This document shows, one piece after another, positions 6,809 through 8,724 of a stretch of 8,724 bases of DNA. The notes beneath the pieces were generated by a model that saw only the letters and a program-made list of their open reading frames with translations, was not told the DNA's origin and ran no database searches. The translations under genes were made by a program, and so were the position numbers. Source of the DNA: Anaerolinea thermophila (GTDB taxonomy: Bacteria; Chloroflexota; Anaerolineae; Anaerolineales; Villigracilaceae); the NCBI GenBank assembly GCA_022729775.1, contig DZBA01000127.1:1-8724 (forward strand), read 5' to 3'. Position 1 is the stretch's first letter. Every line of letters starts with the position of its first letter.

Positions 6809-7819
6809 ATGGACTGGAAAAACCAAGTAGTACTTGTCACGGGCGGAACAGGCTCGTTCGGCAAGAAATTTACAAAAATTCTTTTGGAAGAGTATCAACC
6901 CAAAAAGATTATCATCTTCAGCCGCGATGAGTTGAAGCAGCATGAGATGCAGGTCGGCGGGTACAACCATGAAAGCCTGCGTTACTTCATCGGCGATGTG
7001 CGCGACCGCGAGCGACTCGTCCGCGCCATGCACGGCGTTGATATTGTCGTCCACGCCGCCGCGTTGAAGCAAGTCCCCGCGTGTGAATATAATCCGATGG
7101 AAGCCATCAAGACCAACATCATGGGAACGGCGAACGTGGTCGAAGCTGCGCTGGACGCAGGCGTGAAGAAGGTCTTGACCGTGAGCACGGACAAAGCCGT
7201 CAGCCCCGCGAATTTATACGGCGCGACCAAACTCGCCGCAGAGAAGCTCACCATCCAAAGCAATGCCTACGCCGCCGGTTCCGCGACGCGCTATTCATGC
7301 GTCCGCTATGGGAACGTGGTCGGCTCGCGCGGGTCGGTTGTCCCCCTCTTTTTGAAGCAGCGCGCAAGTGGAAGAATCACCATCACCGATGACCGCATGA
7401 CGCGCTTTTGGCTTTCGCTCGAACAGGGCGTGCGCTTCGTGATTCACTGCCTCGAAGAAATGGAAGGCGGCGAAGTTTTCATCCCGAAAATTCCCAGCAC
7501 CACCGTCACCGACCTTGCGCGCGCCATCGCCCCCGATGCGGAGATCGCCACCATTGGCATCCGCCCGGGCGAGAAACTGCACGAGGTTTTGATCTCGGAA
7601 GATGAAGCGCGTCACACCATCGAGTTGGAGAAAATGTTCGTCGTGCAGCCCGCCGAGGCGACGTGGTTCGGCTATTCATGGATGGACAAAGGCAAGCCGT
7701 TGAACGAAGGCTTCTATTATTCGAGCGACAATAATTCCGAGTGGCTGGATGTAGAGGGCATCAAGAAATATATTGCGCCGTTTGAAGAGTTGTTCAAGCA
7801 GGGGAAGTTGGAGGGGTAG
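6809..7819 (+). CDS. pseB: UDP-N-acetylglucosamine 4,6-dehydratase (inverting), PseB/FlaA1 family
   Basis: This 336-residue extended short-chain dehydrogenase converts UDP-GlcNAc to the 4-keto-6-deoxy, C5-inverted sugar nucleotide, the first step toward pseudaminic acid and related amino sugars. The NAD(P)-binding motif TGGTGSFG is at 11-18. The family-specific FSRDELKQHEMQ is at 37-48, and GDVRD (62-66) and HAAALKQVP (82-90) follow. STDKA (126-130) supplies D128 and K129, and YGATK (137-141) supplies the Y137/K141 catalytic pair, aligning with D132, K133, Y141 and K145 that I recall for H. pylori FlaA1. Length is normal for the family. A strong Shine-Dalgarno AGGAG (6799-6803) lies 5 nt before the ATG, and the gene starts 12 nt after the previous stop, so it is the last gene of the operon. 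The partner aminotransferase PseC, usually adjacent, is not downstream here. A WbjB/CapE-type role in FucNAc synthesis is an alternative. Confidence 0.92.
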   Translation: MDWKNQVVLVTGGTGSFGKKFTKILLEEYQPKKIIIFSRDELKQHEMQVGGYNHESLRYFIGDVRDRERLVRAMHGVDIVVHAAALKQVPACEYNPMEAIKTNIMGTANVVEAALDAGVKKVLTVSTDKAVSPANLYGATKLAAEKLTIQSNAYAAGSATRYSCVRYGNVVGSRGSVVPLFLKQRASGRITITDDRMTRFWLSLEQGVRFVIHCLEEMEGGEVFIPKIPSTTVTDLARAIAPDAEIATIGIRPGEKLHEVLISEDEARHTIELEKMFVVQPAEATWFGYSWMDKGKPLNEGFYYSSDNNSEWLDVEGIKKYIAPFEELFKQGKLEG

Positions 7820-7845
7820 GACGAGTTACGAGTTACAGGTTAAAA

Positions 7846-7893
7846 AATAAAGCCCTCCAAGTTTCGCGTAAAACGGACTTGGAGGGCTTTATT
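7846..7893 (+). terminator. Strong hairpin terminator, 17-bp perfect stem
   Basis: Bases 7846-7862 (aataaagccctccaagt) are the exact reverse complement of 7877-7893, separated by a 14-nt loop (7863-7876). The stem has a GC-rich core, with A residues entering it and cttta/tt leaving it, so it resembles an intrinsic terminator that could work in both directions. It lies 26 nt after the pseB stop and marks the operon's end. The spacer before it carries the gttacaggttaaa repeat seen in the GT-C-like gene. Confidence 0.88.
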
Positions 7894-7960
7894 GTCTGCG
7901 TAATGGAAGGATAGACAATCTTTTCTTTTATCCATGCGCAATGAAAATCGAAAAACGCGA

Positions 7961-7966
7961 TACAAT
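7961..7966 (+). promoter_or_regulatory. Possible -10 box for the downstream two-gene unit
   Basis: TACAAT matches the sigma-70 -10 consensus at five of six positions and lies 36 nt before the ATG at 8003. This is a reasonable distance after a terminator. No convincing -35 hexamer is present 16-18 nt upstream. An inverted repeat attgtct (7891-7897) / agacaat (7913-7919) lies further upstream and could be an operator or just a second small hairpin. Confidence 0.35.
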
Positions 7967-8002
7967 AATGTCATCAGTCAAATTCAAAATAAGGACTCAG
8001 AC

Positions 8003-8245
8003 ATGACGGACGCGCGCGCGCATGTTAAAAAACAAGCCACCCGAATCCACTTTGTAGAACGCAGGGGAAAACTCGAAGACTTGGACAGGTCTTTTGACCT
8101 GCAATTCTGGCAGTCACAAACGCCCACTGCGCGTTTCGACGCCGCTTGGGAATTAATCGTCCATGCGATGAAAGTAAAAGGTCAAGATGTTCGTAAACTC
8201 CGACTTCAGCGATCTGTTGCGAATTTTCAACGACAACAAGGTTAG
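8003..8245 (+). CDS. Small protein of unknown function paired with a nucleotidyltransferase
   Basis: This 80-residue soluble protein has no recognised domain. It is charged and aromatic, with a core RIHFVERRGKLEDLDRSFDL (14-33), FWQSQTPTARFDAAWELIVH (35-54) and a basic, helix-prone tail (KVKGQDVRKLRLQRSVANFQRQQG). I recall similar short proteins encoded just before nucleotidyltransferase-fold genes in environmental bacteria, but have not checked. The ATG at 8003 was chosen over an in-frame ATG at 7934 because AAGGA (7991-7995) lies 7 nt before it and the possible -10 box lies between the two. Its last 59 nt overlap the start of the next gene in a different frame, so the two are probably translated in a coupled way. 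An antitoxin or partner role is conceivable but unproven. Confidence 0.7.
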   Translation: MTDARAHVKKQATRIHFVERRGKLEDLDRSFDLQFWQSQTPTARFDAAWELIVHAMKVKGQDVRKLRLQRSVANFQRQQG

Positions 8246-8657
8246 ATATTTGGTGATTGGCGGCTATGCCGTTGTTCAATATGCCGAGCCGCGATACACA
8301 AAAGACCTCGATATTTGGATCAGCACGGACGCAAAAAACGCCGAAGCCGTTTACAAAGCCTTGCGCGAATTTGGCGCTCCGCTTTCAGATTTAACCGCAA
8401 AAGACTTTTCAGAGGAAGGGTATTTTTTTCAAATGGGCGTTCCCCCAATTCGGGTGGATGTTCTCATGGGCATCCCCGGAGCTCAGTTTGAAGATTGCTG
8501 GCAAAGACACCTCGAAGCGGATTTTGACGGGCTGAAAGTAAACTTCATCTCCAAAGAGGATTTGATTACCGTCAAACGAACATCAGGACGCCCGCAAGAT
8601 TTAATTGACGCAGACCTGCTTTCACAAAAGCATAAAAAAGCCAAAAAGAAAAAATAA
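8187..8657 (+). CDS. Nucleotidyltransferase-fold protein (AbiEii/DUF6036-like)
   Basis: This 156-residue protein shows the minimal nucleotidyltransferase core. The GG motif is in YLVIGGYAV (21-29), the metal-binding pair D40/D42 is in YTKDLDIWI (37-45), and a third acidic residue is D91 in IRVDVLMG (89-96). SKEDLITVKRTSGRPQDLID (122-141) matches the C-terminal conserved segment of AbiEii-like and DUF6036 proteins. All three carboxylates are present, so it should be catalytically competent for NMP transfer to a protein, RNA or small molecule. Related proteins include toxins of type IV toxin-antitoxin systems and housekeeping-like enzymes, and which applies is unclear. The start has AAAGG (8177-8181) 5 nt upstream, inside the preceding gene, and the N-terminus MFVNSDFSDLLRIFN fits the family. 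The C-terminus ends in the lysine-rich tail KHKKAKKKK. Confidence 0.82.
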   Translation: MFVNSDFSDLLRIFNDNKVRYLVIGGYAVVQYAEPRYTKDLDIWISTDAKNAEAVYKALREFGAPLSDLTAKDFSEEGYFFQMGVPPIRVDVLMGIPGAQFEDCWQRHLEADFDGLKVNFISKEDLITVKRTSGRPQDLIDADLLSQKHKKAKKKK

Positions 8658-8695
8658 GCAAATCCTGCAAAAACATATAGCGCAAAAGACAGAAT

Positions 8696-8724
8696 TCCGA
8701 GCGCTTTGCGTGCGAGAACTCGGA
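8696..8724. repeat. Inverted repeat running into the window edge
   Basis: tccgag (8696-8701) and ctcgga (8719-8724) are exact complements around a 17-nt loop, and the arm may continue past the window. An alternative pairing joins cgcaaa (8681-8686) with tttgcg (8705-8710). Located about 40 nt after the nucleotidyltransferase stop, it may be a terminator or another interspersed repeat. The rest of 8658-8695 shows nothing recognisable. Confidence 0.4.

Noticed and set aside
7934..8002. Upstream ATG for the 80-residue protein
   Set aside because: The possible -10 box lies downstream of this ATG, and only the ATG at 8003 has a well-spaced Shine-Dalgarno.
8003..8657. Firm call of a type IV toxin-antitoxin (AbiEi/AbiEii) system
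   Set aside because: The nucleotidyltransferase is much shorter than typical AbiEii, and the small partner has no visible AbiEi winged-helix features.

Overview
The window looks like a piece of a bacterial chromosome carrying the distal part of a cell-surface polysaccharide locus, followed by a separate small two-gene unit. Moderate GC, the protein sequences, and short GGTT-rich and hairpin repeats between genes remind me of Anaerolineae (Chloroflexota). That placement is from memory of sequence style and was not tested.

Layout: (1) Positions 1-7819 hold six co-directional plus-strand genes: an ABC-2 permease of the Wzm/TagG type (5' end outside the window), its ATPase with a Wzt-type C-terminal sugar-binding domain, a GT-B-like capsule/surface-carbohydrate glycosyltransferase, a class I SAM-dependent methyltransferase, a large polytopic GT-C-like membrane protein with a soluble C-terminal helical domain, and a PseB-type UDP-GlcNAc 4,6-dehydratase. 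(2) A perfect 17-bp-stem hairpin at 7846-7893 closes this operon. (3) A possible promoter then leads to an 80-residue protein of unknown function that overlaps by 59 nt a 156-residue nucleotidyltransferase-fold protein (AbiEii/DUF6036-like). The last 67 bases hold only an incomplete inverted repeat.

Working model: PseB makes a 4-keto-6-deoxy amino-sugar nucleotide, the GT-B and GT-C proteins assemble or decorate a glycan, the methyltransferase modifies it, and the permease/ATPase pair exports the lipid-linked product, with the ATPase C-terminal domain possibly reading a terminal modification. The sugar-nucleotide steps after PseB are not in the window.

The most unusual structural feature is non-coding. 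Four of the five junctions inside the operon each contain a different class of short repeat directly before a start codon: a 3 x 15 bp tandem repeat, interleaved GGTT inverted repeats, a double hairpin, and a CTAAT/ACCAAT tract. Two of these kinds of element also appear inside the GT-C-like gene, where they are translated in frame as loops between membrane segments. No established but unusual system (CRISPR, retron, phage, IS) was found.
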